From Candidatus Omnitrophota bacterium (GTDB lineage Bacteria; Omnitrophota; Omnitrophia; Omnitrophales; Aquincolibacteriaceae), in contig JACKFM010000002.1 in the NCBI GenBank assembly GCA_020632475.1, forward strand, positions 176,501 to 240,500: 64,000 bases of DNA, written 5' to 3'. Under the pieces are notes generated by a model. The model saw only the letters and a program-made list of their open reading frames with translations. It ran no database searches and was not told the origin of the DNA. Positions 26,085 through 35,684 of this stretch are shown piece by piece. The translations under genes were made by a program, and so were the position numbers. Each line of letters opens with the position of its first letter. The first letter of the stretch is position 1.

Positions 26085-27805
26085 TTATATTAGGTCTTAA
26101 TGCTTATCACCCTGATGCGGCTGTGGCGCTGATTAAAGACGGAGAAGTTATTTGGGCGGCCGAAGAGGAAAGGTACAGCCGCATCAAACATGCTTCTGGA
26201 TTTCCTGCTAAAGCACTGCAGGCTTGTCTGAAAGAAACCTGTACAGAGCTTTTGCAAATTGATGCGATTGCCATGTCAAAAGATCCGAAAGCCAATCTTT
26301 TACGCAAAATCAAATTTGTGCTGATGAATCGTCCCAAGGGGTTAATCGGTGATCGTTTAAAAGCCTTAAAGAAAACAACGCAGTTTGCAGAAGATTTTAA
26401 GAAAGCTGTTAATGCAAGTCCGGGAGATCTAAAAGCAAAATTTATCCATGTTGAACACCACTGTGCCCATGTTGCCAGCAGTTTTTATGTTTCCGGCTAT
26501 GAACAGGCCGCTTTCTTAACATTTGATGGGCTCGGTGATTTTTGCTCGGCCATGTGGGGAAAAGCAGAAAAGAACAAATTCGAAATTATGAACCGTGTCT
26601 ATTTTCCGCATTCAGCCGGTTTTTTGTATACAGCCTGCACCCAATTTTTGGGATTTCATCATTTTGGCGATGAATATAAGGTGATGGGAATGGCCGCTTA
26701 CGGACAACCTTCTTATCTCAATGAATTCCGGAAAATCATCCGCTTATTGCCAGACGGACGTTTTGAATTGAATCTAAATTATTTTACCCATCAAAAAGGC
26801 CAGGCTAAAGTCCGCTGGGATGGCGGCGCACCCGTACAAGATATGCTTTTTTCACCGGAGTGGAGCCGTATATTCGGCCTGCCGAGATATCCGGAAGGGC
26901 CCATAACACGTCGCGAATATGATATTGCCGCATCGATGCAGGCATGCCTTGAAGAGGTCTATTTTCATATTTTGGATAATCTGCACAGTCAAACCAAAAC
27001 CGATTATCTCTGTTTAGCCGGGGGCGTCGCTTATAACAGTCTCGCCAATGGAAAAATAGCAGCCAATACACCGTTTAAGCATATTTACATTCCACCAGCG
27101 GCAGGTGACTCAGGGACAGCTATCGGTGCGGCACTGTATGCCTATTATCAACTCACCAAAAATTCCGGGCGGTATGTCATGAATCATGCCTTATATGGCA
27201 CCGGTCAATCGGAGAAGGAAATAGAAATCATTCTTAAATCTAGAGATTTGCGCTTCAACAGACTTTCTGATGATGAATTGATTCAAAAGACCGTTCAGGC
27301 TTTAGCTGATAAGCAAGTGGTCGGCTGGTTTCAGGGCAGGATGGAGTTTGGACCTCGCGCACTTGGCAGCCGCAGCATCTTGGCCCATCCGGGCAGCCAA
27401 GAAATGAAAGATATTTTAAACAGCCGCGTTAAACATCGTGAAAATTTCAGACCCTTTGCTCCGGCCGTTCCGGTTGAGTGCGCCAATGAGTTCTTTGAAA
27501 CGGACGGAGATGAAAGTCCTTTTATGATGAAGGTCTTTCCCGTGAAAGAAGAAAAACAATTATTATTGCAAGCAATTACCCATGCGGATGGTACGGCGCG
27601 GGTGCAAACCGTCAGCCGTGATACGCAACCATTATTTTGGCGTCTTCTTAATGCATTCGGAGAAAAAACCGGTGTGCCGGTATTAATCAATACATCATTT
27701 AATGACAATGAACCAATTGTCTGTACGGCTGATGATGCAGTGAAATGTTTTCTTAGAACAAAAATGGATATTCTGATATTGGAGAATTATTTTCTTAGAA
27801 AATAA
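26081..27805 (+). CDS. Carbamoyltransferase, NodU/CmcH family
   Basis: A 574-residue O-carbamoyltransferase. The N-terminal Kae1-like domain has the metal-binding HVEHHCAHVASSFYVSG and the substrate-binding FLTFDGLGD and GGVAYNSLANGKI segments. The C-terminal YrdC-like part carries FQGRMEFGPRALGSRSILAHP and the terminal NTSFNDNEPIV. It transfers carbamoyl from carbamoyl phosphate, via carbamoyl-adenylate, to a hydroxyl, probably on a sugar of the surface glycan. Length and motifs are complete. Confidence 0.9.
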   Translation: MIILGLNAYHPDAAVALIKDGEVIWAAEEERYSRIKHASGFPAKALQACLKETCTELLQIDAIAMSKDPKANLLRKIKFVLMNRPKGLIGDRLKALKKTTQFAEDFKKAVNASPGDLKAKFIHVEHHCAHVASSFYVSGYEQAAFLTFDGLGDFCSAMWGKAEKNKFEIMNRVYFPHSAGFLYTACTQFLGFHHFGDEYKVMGMAAYGQPSYLNEFRKIIRLLPDGRFELNLNYFTHQKGQAKVRWDGGAPVQDMLFSPEWSRIFGLPRYPEGPITRREYDIAASMQACLEEVYFHILDNLHSQTKTDYLCLAGGVAYNSLANGKIAANTPFKHIYIPPAAGDSGTAIGAALYAYYQLTKNSGRYVMNHALYGTGQSEKEIEIILKSRDLRFNRLSDDELIQKTVQALADKQVVGWFQGRMEFGPRALGSRSILAHPGSQEMKDILNSRVKHRENFRPFAPAVPVECANEFFETDGDESPFMMKVFPVKEEKQLLLQAITHADGTARVQTVSRDTQPLFWRLLNAFGEKTGVPVLINTSFNDNEPIVCTADDAVKCFLRTKMDILILENYFLRK

Positions 27806-27812
27806 ATTTTAT

Positions 27813-29927
27813 ATGAAAAAGGCACTCAATACGATGGTGTTTAAAGAATGGTTATGTCAGCCTAAAACCCTGATTGTTATTGCCATTAAATTCTTATTCG
27901 GTATTTTGTTGGCCGCATACCCTTTGCGCGATTGGTTTTTGCCCTTTATCAATTATTTTGTTTCAAGCAGCTTTAAAAATCCATGGGACTATTTTTATGC
28001 ACTACAAGAGCTAAAGGTATTTCCTTATGGCCCAGTGATGTTGTATATCCTGACGTTGGGTAAATTTCTGGCCTATCCTCTGCAATGTCTTATAGGACAA
28101 TCGATAATTTTGGATCTGGCAGGATTTACGACCATATTTATTCTGGCAGATTTGTGTATTTTTTTTGTGCTTCTAAAAATCTGCGACAGAAATCAAAAAC
28201 TGGTTTTTCTTTTATATTTTTGCTCTCCGATTATTTTCTATATTACTTATTATCACGGGCAATTAGATATTATTCCGGTTGCTTTGGTCATGCTGGCAGT
28301 GGAAAGACTGGTAAACCGTAAATACAGCACATCCGCATTACTCTTGGGATTGGCAATAAATGCTAAAGCCAGCAGTTTTATCGCCTTTCCATTTGTTATG
28401 CTGTTTATTTTTAAGAAAAATATTAAAGAGGCTGTTAAATATTTTCTGATTGTTTTGATTGCGTATGCATTGGCGCTTTACCCATTTGCGATGACAGAAG
28501 GCTTTCGCAAGATAGTTTTTGGTGTCAGTGAGCAGAGCTGGGTATTTGATTTGTTTTTAACCTACCAGGGACATGAACTTAATTTGTTGATTATGCCGTT
28601 GCTTTTAGGGCTGTTATTTATCAACTTTGGCAGTTATAGCCGTATTTCAAAAGACATGCTGCTTATGTTTATCGGGTTGGCATTTATGCTGCTTGTGACC
28701 TTCATATCACCCATGCCGGGCTGGTATGCATGGTCGTATCCATTTATTGTTTATGCTTTTATTCATTACGAAGACTTCCCAAGATTTCCGGTCATTTTTC
28801 AGACATTGGCTTATTATATTTATTTCTGTTTGTATTCAGAGTCTACGTTTTTTGATTCATGGAGTATTCTGGATTCTCATTGGCAAAGAATGGGCGTGCT
28901 GGAGGTAATCTTCCCCTGGGTTACATACGATTTAAAACTTGATAGTGTGCTTTTTATACCTTTGGTCTCAAGCATGTTCTATATCATGTATATCATGCTG
29001 GTGCTTGGCGTTCGCCATAATAACTTGACAAATTTCAGAGACCATCCTCATTTGCTCGGAATCGGTGGTGATTCCGGATCCGGAAAACATCAATTAGTCG
29101 ATCTGCTGAGAGATGTTTTTGGGAATGCTCGTACACTTCAAATCAACGGGGATAGTTATCATAAGTGGGAGAGAAAAAATCCCATGTGGTCCGTTTATAC
29201 GCATTTAAATCCCAAGGCAAACAATCTTTTTGTTCAATTTGAGCATATTAGTAAAATTTCGCAGGGACGATCAATCCAGAAAGTCGAGTATGATCATAGA
29301 ACAGGAAATTTTACAAATTTTCAAACAGTCAACCCAAACAACTTTGTTTTAATCGTAGGCCTTCATCCTTTTTTAATACCGCAGATGAGAAAGTTGTTTG
29401 ATTTCAAAATCTTTCTTAACACCGACCAGTATTTAAAGGAACAATGGAAAATACAAAGGGATACACAGAAACGTGGATATACCCAGAGTGAAGTTACAAA
29501 AAGCATCTCGGCGAGGGCGGAAGATTTTGAGAAATATCTTCTGCCTCAGGCGAAGTACGCCGATTTGATCATTTCCTATGGTGCTGTGGGAGATAACCCT
29601 AGTGAAATACAGGTCGAATATGCTTTTTCATCTGTTTTTGACTGCGAACAATTCGTCGCTTTTTTTAATGAACAAAAGCATAGCGGTTTCTGTGTTGAAC
29701 ATGATTTTGCTCCGGATCTTGAAAAACAGACCATTTCAGTTCGAGGAAAAATATCTTCAAAACGTTATAAGGCTTTTATAGAACAGAATTACGAGGATTT
29801 CGAAAATTATATCCAGCAAAATTACAAATTCGAAAATGGCGTAAACGGTTTCACACAATTGCTTATCATTTATCTTCTATGGCAGAATGAGACAAGACGG
29901 ACATTGCCCGATAGAACTTCTTTGTAA
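27813..29927 (+). CDS. GT-C-like membrane glycosyltransferase fused to a uridine-kinase-like domain
   Basis: A 704-residue fusion. Residues 1-400 hold about ten hydrophobic segments with a YYHGQLDIIPVALVMLAVERL loop and NAKASSFIAFPFV, like GT87/PIG-M-type polyprenyl-sugar-dependent transferases. Residues 410-704 form a cytoplasmic P-loop domain: GGDSGSGKH (418-426), INGDSYHKWERKNPMW, YTHLNPKANNL and KVEYDHRTGNF, in the style of uridine kinase/phosphoribulokinase. The Walker A Ser/Thr after Lys is His426, which may alter or abolish catalysis. It is joined to the aldolase gene with no gap. A dual transferase-kinase is inferred, not shown. Confidence 0.7.
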   Translation: MKKALNTMVFKEWLCQPKTLIVIAIKFLFGILLAAYPLRDWFLPFINYFVSSSFKNPWDYFYALQELKVFPYGPVMLYILTLGKFLAYPLQCLIGQSIILDLAGFTTIFILADLCIFFVLLKICDRNQKLVFLLYFCSPIIFYITYYHGQLDIIPVALVMLAVERLVNRKYSTSALLLGLAINAKASSFIAFPFVMLFIFKKNIKEAVKYFLIVLIAYALALYPFAMTEGFRKIVFGVSEQSWVFDLFLTYQGHELNLLIMPLLLGLLFINFGSYSRISKDMLLMFIGLAFMLLVTFISPMPGWYAWSYPFIVYAFIHYEDFPRFPVIFQTLAYYIYFCLYSESTFFDSWSILDSHWQRMGVLEVIFPWVTYDLKLDSVLFIPLVSSMFYIMYIMLVLGVRHNNLTNFRDHPHLLGIGGDSGSGKHQLVDLLRDVFGNARTLQINGDSYHKWERKNPMWSVYTHLNPKANNLFVQFEHISKISQGRSIQKVEYDHRTGNFTNFQTVNPNNFVLIVGLHPFLIPQMRKLFDFKIFLNTDQYLKEQWKIQRDTQKRGYTQSEVTKSISARAEDFEKYLLPQAKYADLIISYGAVGDNPSEIQVEYAFSSVFDCEQFVAFFNEQKHSGFCVEHDFAPDLEKQTISVRGKISSKRYKAFIEQNYEDFENYIQQNYKFENGVNGFTQLLIIYLLWQNETRRTLPDRTSL

Positions 29928-31055
29928 ATGACTCACTGCAATATCCGACATCTAACAGATTTGGCATATAAATACGCTCAAAGCAGCGATTGGGTGCAGG
30001 CCGGAGGCGGTAACGTTTCAATAAAAGATTCCGAGGGATTGTGGATCAAAAAATCCGGAATGCGCTTAAGGGATGTTAAAAGCATTAATGACTTTTTGAG
30101 AGTTAATATTAACCGCAATGATATTTTAAAACTGTGCAAAGGCAGGAAGTGTAATCGAGATTTGGAAAGACGATATGAGGCGTTGATCTATTCCAAATCT
30201 GCCGGAGCTAAAAAATTCAAACCATCCATTGAATTAAGTTTCCATACGCTTACTGCAAAATATACTCTTCATACACATCCGGTCAAAGTAAACACATTTA
30301 GTTGTTCCAGAGAAGGCCAACAAATTTTGAGTAAAATGCACAAGCAAGGAAAAATCGCCTGTGTTTCTTACCAGAAGCCGGGTATTTTTTTAACCAATCA
30401 TATGATCAGGATGCTCAAGGTTGGCAGGAGCTCCATTCTTCCGGCTGTATTAATTCTCATGAATCATGGAATGATCGTATCCTCTGACAATATAGAGAGA
30501 ATACCAAGTCTTACTGACGATTTTATGCATGAATTGGACGCAATCATTCCGCCGCCTCATTTTGAATCCATAAATGTTCGACCTGATAAACATGATGATC
30601 AGGCAAAAAAAATAAAAAAATCTTTTCAAAAAAATAGGATGGCTAAAGAAGTGAGGTATATAGGCAGCTATCCGGAGTTTAGTTGCGACGCTAAGACGAA
30701 AGAGAGTTATGCGTTTAGTCAGAAGGTTCTTTATCCTGATTATGCCGTGTATTGCGGAAGCCATATTCTGAGCCTCCAGGCGAAAGCAAATACTATTTCT
30801 AAAAAAAATATTTTAGATTTTGTTTGTCTAACCGGGCATTACCCAAAACTTATTTATTTATCAGGTGGTCTATACGCTGTGGGCCAAAATTCCGATGAAT
30901 GCGAACTTATTCAAGAAGTCTTTTTAAGCCATCTAAAAGTCTTGCGAAATATCTCCGAACTAGGGTGGAAACCGGTATTCCTCCGGAAAAAAGAATGCCA
31001 AGCCCTTATCCATTGGGATGCAGAGAAATACAGACAACGATTGGTGGAAAAATAA
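29928..31055 (+). CDS. Class II aldolase/adducin-type protein with C-terminal extension
   Basis: A 375-residue protein whose ATG directly follows the stop of the fusion gene. Residues 1-210 show the class II aldolase fold: AGGGNVSIKDSEGLWIKKSG, the metal-binding THPV (in LHTHPVKVNTFSC) and MNHGMIVSSD. Residues 215-375 (YPDYAVYCGSH, PKLIYLSGGLYAVGQNSDE) resemble the linker of bifunctional rhamnulose-1-phosphate aldolase/dehydrogenases, but the dehydrogenase domain is absent. It may condense or cleave a phosphorylated sugar for an unusual glycan unit. Substrate unknown. Confidence 0.75.
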   Translation: MTHCNIRHLTDLAYKYAQSSDWVQAGGGNVSIKDSEGLWIKKSGMRLRDVKSINDFLRVNINRNDILKLCKGRKCNRDLERRYEALIYSKSAGAKKFKPSIELSFHTLTAKYTLHTHPVKVNTFSCSREGQQILSKMHKQGKIACVSYQKPGIFLTNHMIRMLKVGRSSILPAVLILMNHGMIVSSDNIERIPSLTDDFMHELDAIIPPPHFESINVRPDKHDDQAKKIKKSFQKNRMAKEVRYIGSYPEFSCDAKTKESYAFSQKVLYPDYAVYCGSHILSLQAKANTISKKNILDFVCLTGHYPKLIYLSGGLYAVGQNSDECELIQEVFLSHLKVLRNISELGWKPVFLRKKECQALIHWDAEKYRQRLVEK

Positions 31056-31056
31056 A

Positions 31057-31839
31057 ATGAATATCGTCATACCAATGTCCGGAACCGGAGCGAGATTTAT
31101 TGAAAAGGGCTACAAAACACCCAAGCCTTTTATTGAAATTGAAGGCAAACCGATCATCCGGCATATTGTAGAAAGGTTTTGTCCCGACGACCGGTTTGTA
31201 TTGATTTGTAATGAAGAACAAATCAAGGAGGCAGAGCGCGAGAGTATCTTAAAAAAACTTGCCCCGAATTGTACAGTCATCAAAATATCCCCGCATAAGT
31301 TAGGGCCTGTTTTTGCGGTGCTTCAAGCGGCAAGGCATATTAATGACGATGAGCCCACGATTGTTAACTATTGTGATTTTTCATGGTGTTGGGATTACGA
31401 TCATTTTAAGCAATATCTAATTAGTTCAGACTGCGACGCGTGCGTTGTGGCTTATCGGGGATTTCATCCGCATTTACGTCATCAAAAGAATTTTTATGCA
31501 TCTATGCGGGACAACGGTCGGAATGAGATGCTGGAAATACGTGAAAAATATTCATTTACGGAAAACAAAATGGATTGTTTTCAATCATCCGGAACCTACT
31601 TTTTTAAACAAGGCCTTTGGATCAAACACTACTTTCAGCAGCTGATAGAAAAGCAAATAGATCTTAATGGGGAATATTACGTGAGTTTAGTCAATAACCT
31701 GATGGTGAAAGACGGATTGAAAGTTGGGATTTATGAAATCCCATTTTTTTTGCAGTGGGGGACCCCAGAAGACATGGAAGAGTACATTTGCTGGTCAAAT
31801 TATTTCAAATTTAAAAACAAAAACTCAGATAGGAAATAA
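31057..31839 (+). CDS. Sugar nucleotidyltransferase, NTP_transferase family
   Basis: A 260-residue nucleotidyltransferase; ATG 31057 is preferred over an upstream start inside the aldolase gene. IVIPMSGTGARFIEKGYKTPKPFIEI holds the nucleotide-binding loop and the conserved KPFIEI Lys, and NYCDFSWCWDYDHF takes the place of the usual metal-binding DxD region. It presumably activates a sugar- or polyol-phosphate with an NTP. It resembles the gene at 32560, suggesting an old duplication. Confidence 0.8.
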   Translation: MNIVIPMSGTGARFIEKGYKTPKPFIEIEGKPIIRHIVERFCPDDRFVLICNEEQIKEAERESILKKLAPNCTVIKISPHKLGPVFAVLQAARHINDDEPTIVNYCDFSWCWDYDHFKQYLISSDCDACVVAYRGFHPHLRHQKNFYASMRDNGRNEMLEIREKYSFTENKMDCFQSSGTYFFKQGLWIKHYFQQLIEKQIDLNGEYYVSLVNNLMVKDGLKVGIYEIPFFLQWGTPEDMEEYICWSNYFKFKNKNSDRK

Positions 31840-31841
31840 TC

Positions 31842-32573
31842 ATGCTCATAGACTTTTTTAAAGAAAATTTTTTCTTTCAAAATCTGGCAGCGTCTTTAAT
31901 AAGCAGAATACCCTGTATGGTTGAACATAACCTCGGGAAGTACCATGTTCTCAAAAAAGCTTTTTACTTAACTGCTCTTGAGCAGTTAGAGGGGGATTAT
32001 CTTGAATTCGGTGTTTTTACAGGAAGCTCTTTTATTTTTTCGACAAAGGTTCACCGATCACTAAGCTATTTAGGCGGGCAAAAAACAAGATTTTTCGGAT
32101 TTGATTCATTTTCCGGATTTGGAGACATCCATGAGCATGATAAGCACCCATTTTATCTGAATAACATTTTTAAAGTTAATAAAGACAAAGTAATTCGTAA
32201 TATCAAAAATAAAACTCAAAAAAGCGAAACGCGAATTGTCGAAGGATATTTCAATGAAACGCTAAGAGGAAAGAAGGCTTCCGATTATGGCATTGAAAAG
32301 GCGCGGATTATTTTTATTGATTGTGATTTGAAAGAACCTGCGAGAGAAGCGCTTGCATTTTCTTTGCCCGCTCTTCAGCAGGGAACAGTCATTGTATTGG
32401 ATGATTACTTTTCATACAAAGGCGATTCTACCCTAGGTGTCTGCGGGGCTTTGACGGAAGTGTTGCAGGGATTCCCCGGGATTAAACTTAGAGAAGTTTG
32501 TCCTTATGGGTATGGCGGGATTGTTTTTATTGTATCCTCTCTGGAAGGTAGCAACATCAATGAAAAGAGTTAA
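31842..32573 (+). CDS. TylF/MycF-type O-methyltransferase
   Basis: A 243-residue SAM-dependent methyltransferase. GDYLEFGVFTGSSFIF (about 51-66), FFGFDSFSGFGD, IIFIDCDLKEPAREAL and VLDDYFSYKG match the TylF/macrocin-O-methyltransferase family, which uses a divalent metal bound by acidic residues and methylates sugar hydroxyls. It sits between two nucleotidyltransferase genes, so it may act on the activated sugar they make. A ribosome site (AGGAAAT) precedes the ATG. Confidence 0.82.
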   Translation: MLIDFFKENFFFQNLAASLISRIPCMVEHNLGKYHVLKKAFYLTALEQLEGDYLEFGVFTGSSFIFSTKVHRSLSYLGGQKTRFFGFDSFSGFGDIHEHDKHPFYLNNIFKVNKDKVIRNIKNKTQKSETRIVEGYFNETLRGKKASDYGIEKARIIFIDCDLKEPAREALAFSLPALQQGTVIVLDDYFSYKGDSTLGVCGALTEVLQGFPGIKLREVCPYGYGGIVFIVSSLEGSNINEKS

Positions 32574-33327
32574 CCTTATTCCCTTGGCTGGGGCCGGAGA
32601 GCGGTTTGCTCGTGAGCAGTATAAAGACCCCAAACCATTAATAGAGGTTTCTGGTAAGCCTATGATTATTCAGGCAGGCAGAGCATTGCCTGAGGCTGAT
32701 GAGTGGATGTTTGTCTGTTTAAAACAGCATTGCATTAAATATCAAATCGATCAAATTATAGGTCAATATTATCCCGATTCGAAAATTTTTCAAATAGATC
32801 ATCTGACCGAAGGGCAAGCCAGCACTTGTTACCTTGCAGCAAAATTACTGGCCCCTGATGAGCATTTATGTATCGGCGCTTGCGATAACACGATGCTATG
32901 GAACAACGGGCAATATCAGGATTTAATCAACACGGGTCATGTCGATGCCGTTATCTGGACTTTTCGACATAATCCTGTCGTGGATCGCAATCCTGAGATG
33001 TATGGCTGGGTTAAGGTTGATGAGATGGGGCGAGTCAGCCGGGTCTCATGCAAAACGCCGCTTTCTCAAAAACCTTCACAAGATCATGCTGTGATTGGCA
33101 CATTTTACTTTCATCGTGCCGGGGACTTCCAAGCCGCATATGCGTCCATGGTTGCCAAAGATAGGCGAATTAACGGTGAATTTTACGTTGATCATCTTAT
33201 GAATGAATTAGTTGAGATGGGAAAAGATGTCAGGGTTTTTGAGGTTGATCAGTATGTGTCGTGGGGAACCCCTATCGATTTGAAAACATATCAATACTGG
33301 GAAAGCTTCTTTTCATTCCAATGCTAA
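32560..33327 (+). CDS. Second sugar nucleotidyltransferase, NTP_transferase family
   Basis: A 255-residue nucleotidyltransferase. ATG 32560 overlaps the methyltransferase gene by 14 nt and has GGAAGG upstream. The N-terminal loop NLIPLAGAGERFAREQYKDPKPLIEV and GACDNTMLWNNGQY (the metal-site region) are evident. The pairing with the paralogue at 31057, flanking TylF, suggests two different activated sugars or a heteromeric enzyme. Confidence 0.8.
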   Translation: MKRVNLIPLAGAGERFAREQYKDPKPLIEVSGKPMIIQAGRALPEADEWMFVCLKQHCIKYQIDQIIGQYYPDSKIFQIDHLTEGQASTCYLAAKLLAPDEHLCIGACDNTMLWNNGQYQDLINTGHVDAVIWTFRHNPVVDRNPEMYGWVKVDEMGRVSRVSCKTPLSQKPSQDHAVIGTFYFHRAGDFQAAYASMVAKDRRINGEFYVDHLMNELVEMGKDVRVFEVDQYVSWGTPIDLKTYQYWESFFSFQC

Positions 33328-34970
33328 GAATAGTCAAAAACAGAGCAATTGAATTGCTTCCTATAACTGTTGTGGTGCTGTTAGGCCTATTTGTTCGTAC
33401 GGTTTGGTTGGATCAAACGGTTATGTTGAGAGACGAGGGAAGTTTTTTCTCAGACATTTTAAATACACTCAAATACCACCAATCTTCTTTTGTGTGGACA
33501 GCTTCCGAACTCCCGCCAATCTATGTGTGGATTAATATTATCTGGCTTAAAATTGTTGGCATTTCCGAATTGAAATATCGTTTATTATCAGTTTTATTCG
33601 GAACAATTAATATTGCTCTTAGCTATAAATTTTTATTACATTGGGGAAGAAAAAAGGTGAGCGCAATCGCGGGTGCAGGGATTTTTGCTTTGGCTCCTTT
33701 TATTTGGTCTATAGATAGATGGTGGCATGGTGAAGCGTTACATTTAACCCTGATTTATGTATGTCTTTTCCTGTGGTTGGCTGCAGCAAAAAGTAAAAAA
33801 AATACCCGGATCATAGCGCTTGGTATTTATACCGCGGCGTTGTCCATCTACGTCAAGCTTAACCTCGGCCCGATTATGGTTATTGTGTTTGTAGCTTCAT
33901 GTTTTTCAAGAGAGATTCAATTTAAAAAAGGAATTCTCTATTTATTTTCAATCTTAATATCCGCAATATTATTTTGTATTTGGAGTTATCCCTATGCAAT
34001 GATCTGGGCTATAGGATCGCTGTCAATAGCCTCAGCTCAATCATCACATCCGTTGATAGATACGGTGGCTTTATTAGGAAGAAGTATCCATTTAATTTTT
34101 TCTTCGGCTGTTTTGTCCATGTTCATTTTCATGGCGTGGCCCGTATTAAGGGATAGGCTGAGGAATTCAAAAACAATCATTTTTCATGTCGTTTTATGGG
34201 CAGGCCTTTTTCTTTTTCTTTTGGGCAGGGCTGCTCCGTATTACCTTTATCTCTATACGCCTTTTATTCTGATGGAATTGACATTTCTTTTTGATCATTT
34301 TTTAGATAGAAAGTGCATGAAAAGCAACCTTCAAAAATTGATTTTCTATGGTGTCTGCATCGCAGTGATTGCCGGTTCGTGGTGGACGCAAACAAAAAAC
34401 TATTATCGATTCTATAATGCCCAAGTTGATCTCCATAAGGTGTATGATGTCATTCAACAGAACCGGCATTCTGAGAATTCTCCTGTTCATATTGCCGAAT
34501 CAAATCAATTAGCTTACTTTTTTGGTTTTTCGGATATAGGATCTATTTATCTCAATGAGTCGGAAAGTTCTGTGCCGATGAGTGAATTCTATTTTAATTC
34601 CACAGATTTTAATTTATTTGAACAATCAATAGCCGGGAAACGTAAAATCCTGGTTGATTTTTTGCAATCTGGAAAAAAGCTAACTCACAGTACGCTGCGT
34701 GAGCTACAAGATAAGCTCCATGCCATTGATCATTTTCGAAATAGGGTAGCAACCGGTATTTTTGATGAATTTAGCAAGATCCCTAAAGGTGCATTAGTGG
34801 TTTTGCTTCCTGAAAATTTACCGCTTCCGACAGTAGAGAAAGATTTTCCGCAAGGTATGGGAGAAATGGAAAAAAACCTTTTGAAAATATCAAAATCAAT
34901 AAAAATTATTGATAGGATTTATTCAATTGATAAATCCTCCTATGCAATCGTCGCTGAAAAGATCGATTAA
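33321..34970 (+). CDS. GT-C membrane glycosyltransferase (ArnT/GT39-GT83-like)
   Basis: A 549-residue protein. ATG 33321 overlaps the upstream stop by 7 nt and gives a short cytoplasmic N-terminus before the first helix. RDEGSFFSDILNTL in the first periplasmic loop carries the acidic pair typical of GT-C enzymes. About ten membrane helices follow, then a soluble periplasmic C-terminal domain (from about residue 370). Such enzymes move a sugar from a polyprenyl-phosphate donor onto a glycan, lipid or protein outside the cytoplasmic membrane. The GT2 gene next door could make that donor. Confidence 0.75.
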   Translation: MLRIVKNRAIELLPITVVVLLGLFVRTVWLDQTVMLRDEGSFFSDILNTLKYHQSSFVWTASELPPIYVWINIIWLKIVGISELKYRLLSVLFGTINIALSYKFLLHWGRKKVSAIAGAGIFALAPFIWSIDRWWHGEALHLTLIYVCLFLWLAAAKSKKNTRIIALGIYTAALSIYVKLNLGPIMVIVFVASCFSREIQFKKGILYLFSILISAILFCIWSYPYAMIWAIGSLSIASAQSSHPLIDTVALLGRSIHLIFSSAVLSMFIFMAWPVLRDRLRNSKTIIFHVVLWAGLFLFLLGRAAPYYLYLYTPFILMELTFLFDHFLDRKCMKSNLQKLIFYGVCIAVIAGSWWTQTKNYYRFYNAQVDLHKVYDVIQQNRHSENSPVHIAESNQLAYFFGFSDIGSIYLNESESSVPMSEFYFNSTDFNLFEQSIAGKRKILVDFLQSGKKLTHSTLRELQDKLHAIDHFRNRVATGIFDEFSKIPKGALVVLLPENLPLPTVEKDFPQGMGEMEKNLLKISKSIKIIDRIYSIDKSSYAIVAEKID

Positions 34971-34976
34971 TAAACC

Positions 34977-35684
34977 ATGTTATCCATTATCATTCCTTGT
35001 TTTAATGAAGCTGATAATATTCCTGTATTAATAGAGAGGATCAATGGTTGTGACCTGCGGGATACTGAGGTCATTCTTGTGAATAACGGTTCTACAGATC
35101 AGACTCGGGTTGTTTTAAATAAACAGATCGAGAAATCTAACCTTAGAATAAAGTGCGTGAATCTGGAGAAGAATCAAGGATACGGCTTCGGTATCATGCG
35201 GGGAATAAATGCGGCATCCGGAGATATCATTGCCTGGACTCATGCAGATCTGCAGACGGATATAAGGGATGTCTTTGACGGATACAAGCTGCTTTTGGGG
35301 AGCGGTGATCTCAAAGGTGTTTTTCTCAAAGGCAGCCGTAAAAATAGATCGTTAATCGATTATTGCTTTACATGGGGGATGGGACTTCTGGCATCCGTTG
35401 TGCTTCATCAAAAATTATTTGATGTTAATGCTCAACCTAAGATGTTTCATAGGTCATTTTTATCACTAATGAAAGATATGCCTGCTGACTTCTCTTTGGA
35501 TCTATATGCGTTTTATTTGGCCAGGAAGAATGGCCTGCATATTCTTGAATTGCCGGTTTATTTCAACCGCCGTATTTATGGTCAGGCCAAAGGCGGAGGC
35601 AGTTTTAAAACAAAATGGAAACTTGTCTATAGAACATGGAAATATATTTTTAAATTAAAACATAATTTGAAAAATTCCTTATGA
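34977..35684 (+). CDS. GT2 glycosyltransferase, polyprenyl-phosphate sugar synthase-like
   Basis: A 235-residue GT-A enzyme resembling dolichyl-phosphate mannose synthase: SIIIPCFNEADNIPVLIERI, VNNGSTDQT, the DxD-like HADLQTD, and VNAQPKMFHRSFL. No C-terminal membrane anchor is visible. It likely charges undecaprenyl phosphate with a sugar for one of the GT-C proteins in the block (27813 or 33321). It overlaps the next gene by 4 nt. Confidence 0.82.
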   Translation: MLSIIIPCFNEADNIPVLIERINGCDLRDTEVILVNNGSTDQTRVVLNKQIEKSNLRIKCVNLEKNQGYGFGIMRGINAASGDIIAWTHADLQTDIRDVFDGYKLLLGSGDLKGVFLKGSRKNRSLIDYCFTWGMGLLASVVLHQKLFDVNAQPKMFHRSFLSLMKDMPADFSLDLYAFYLARKNGLHILELPVYFNRRIYGQAKGGGSFKTKWKLVYRTWKYIFKLKHNLKNSL

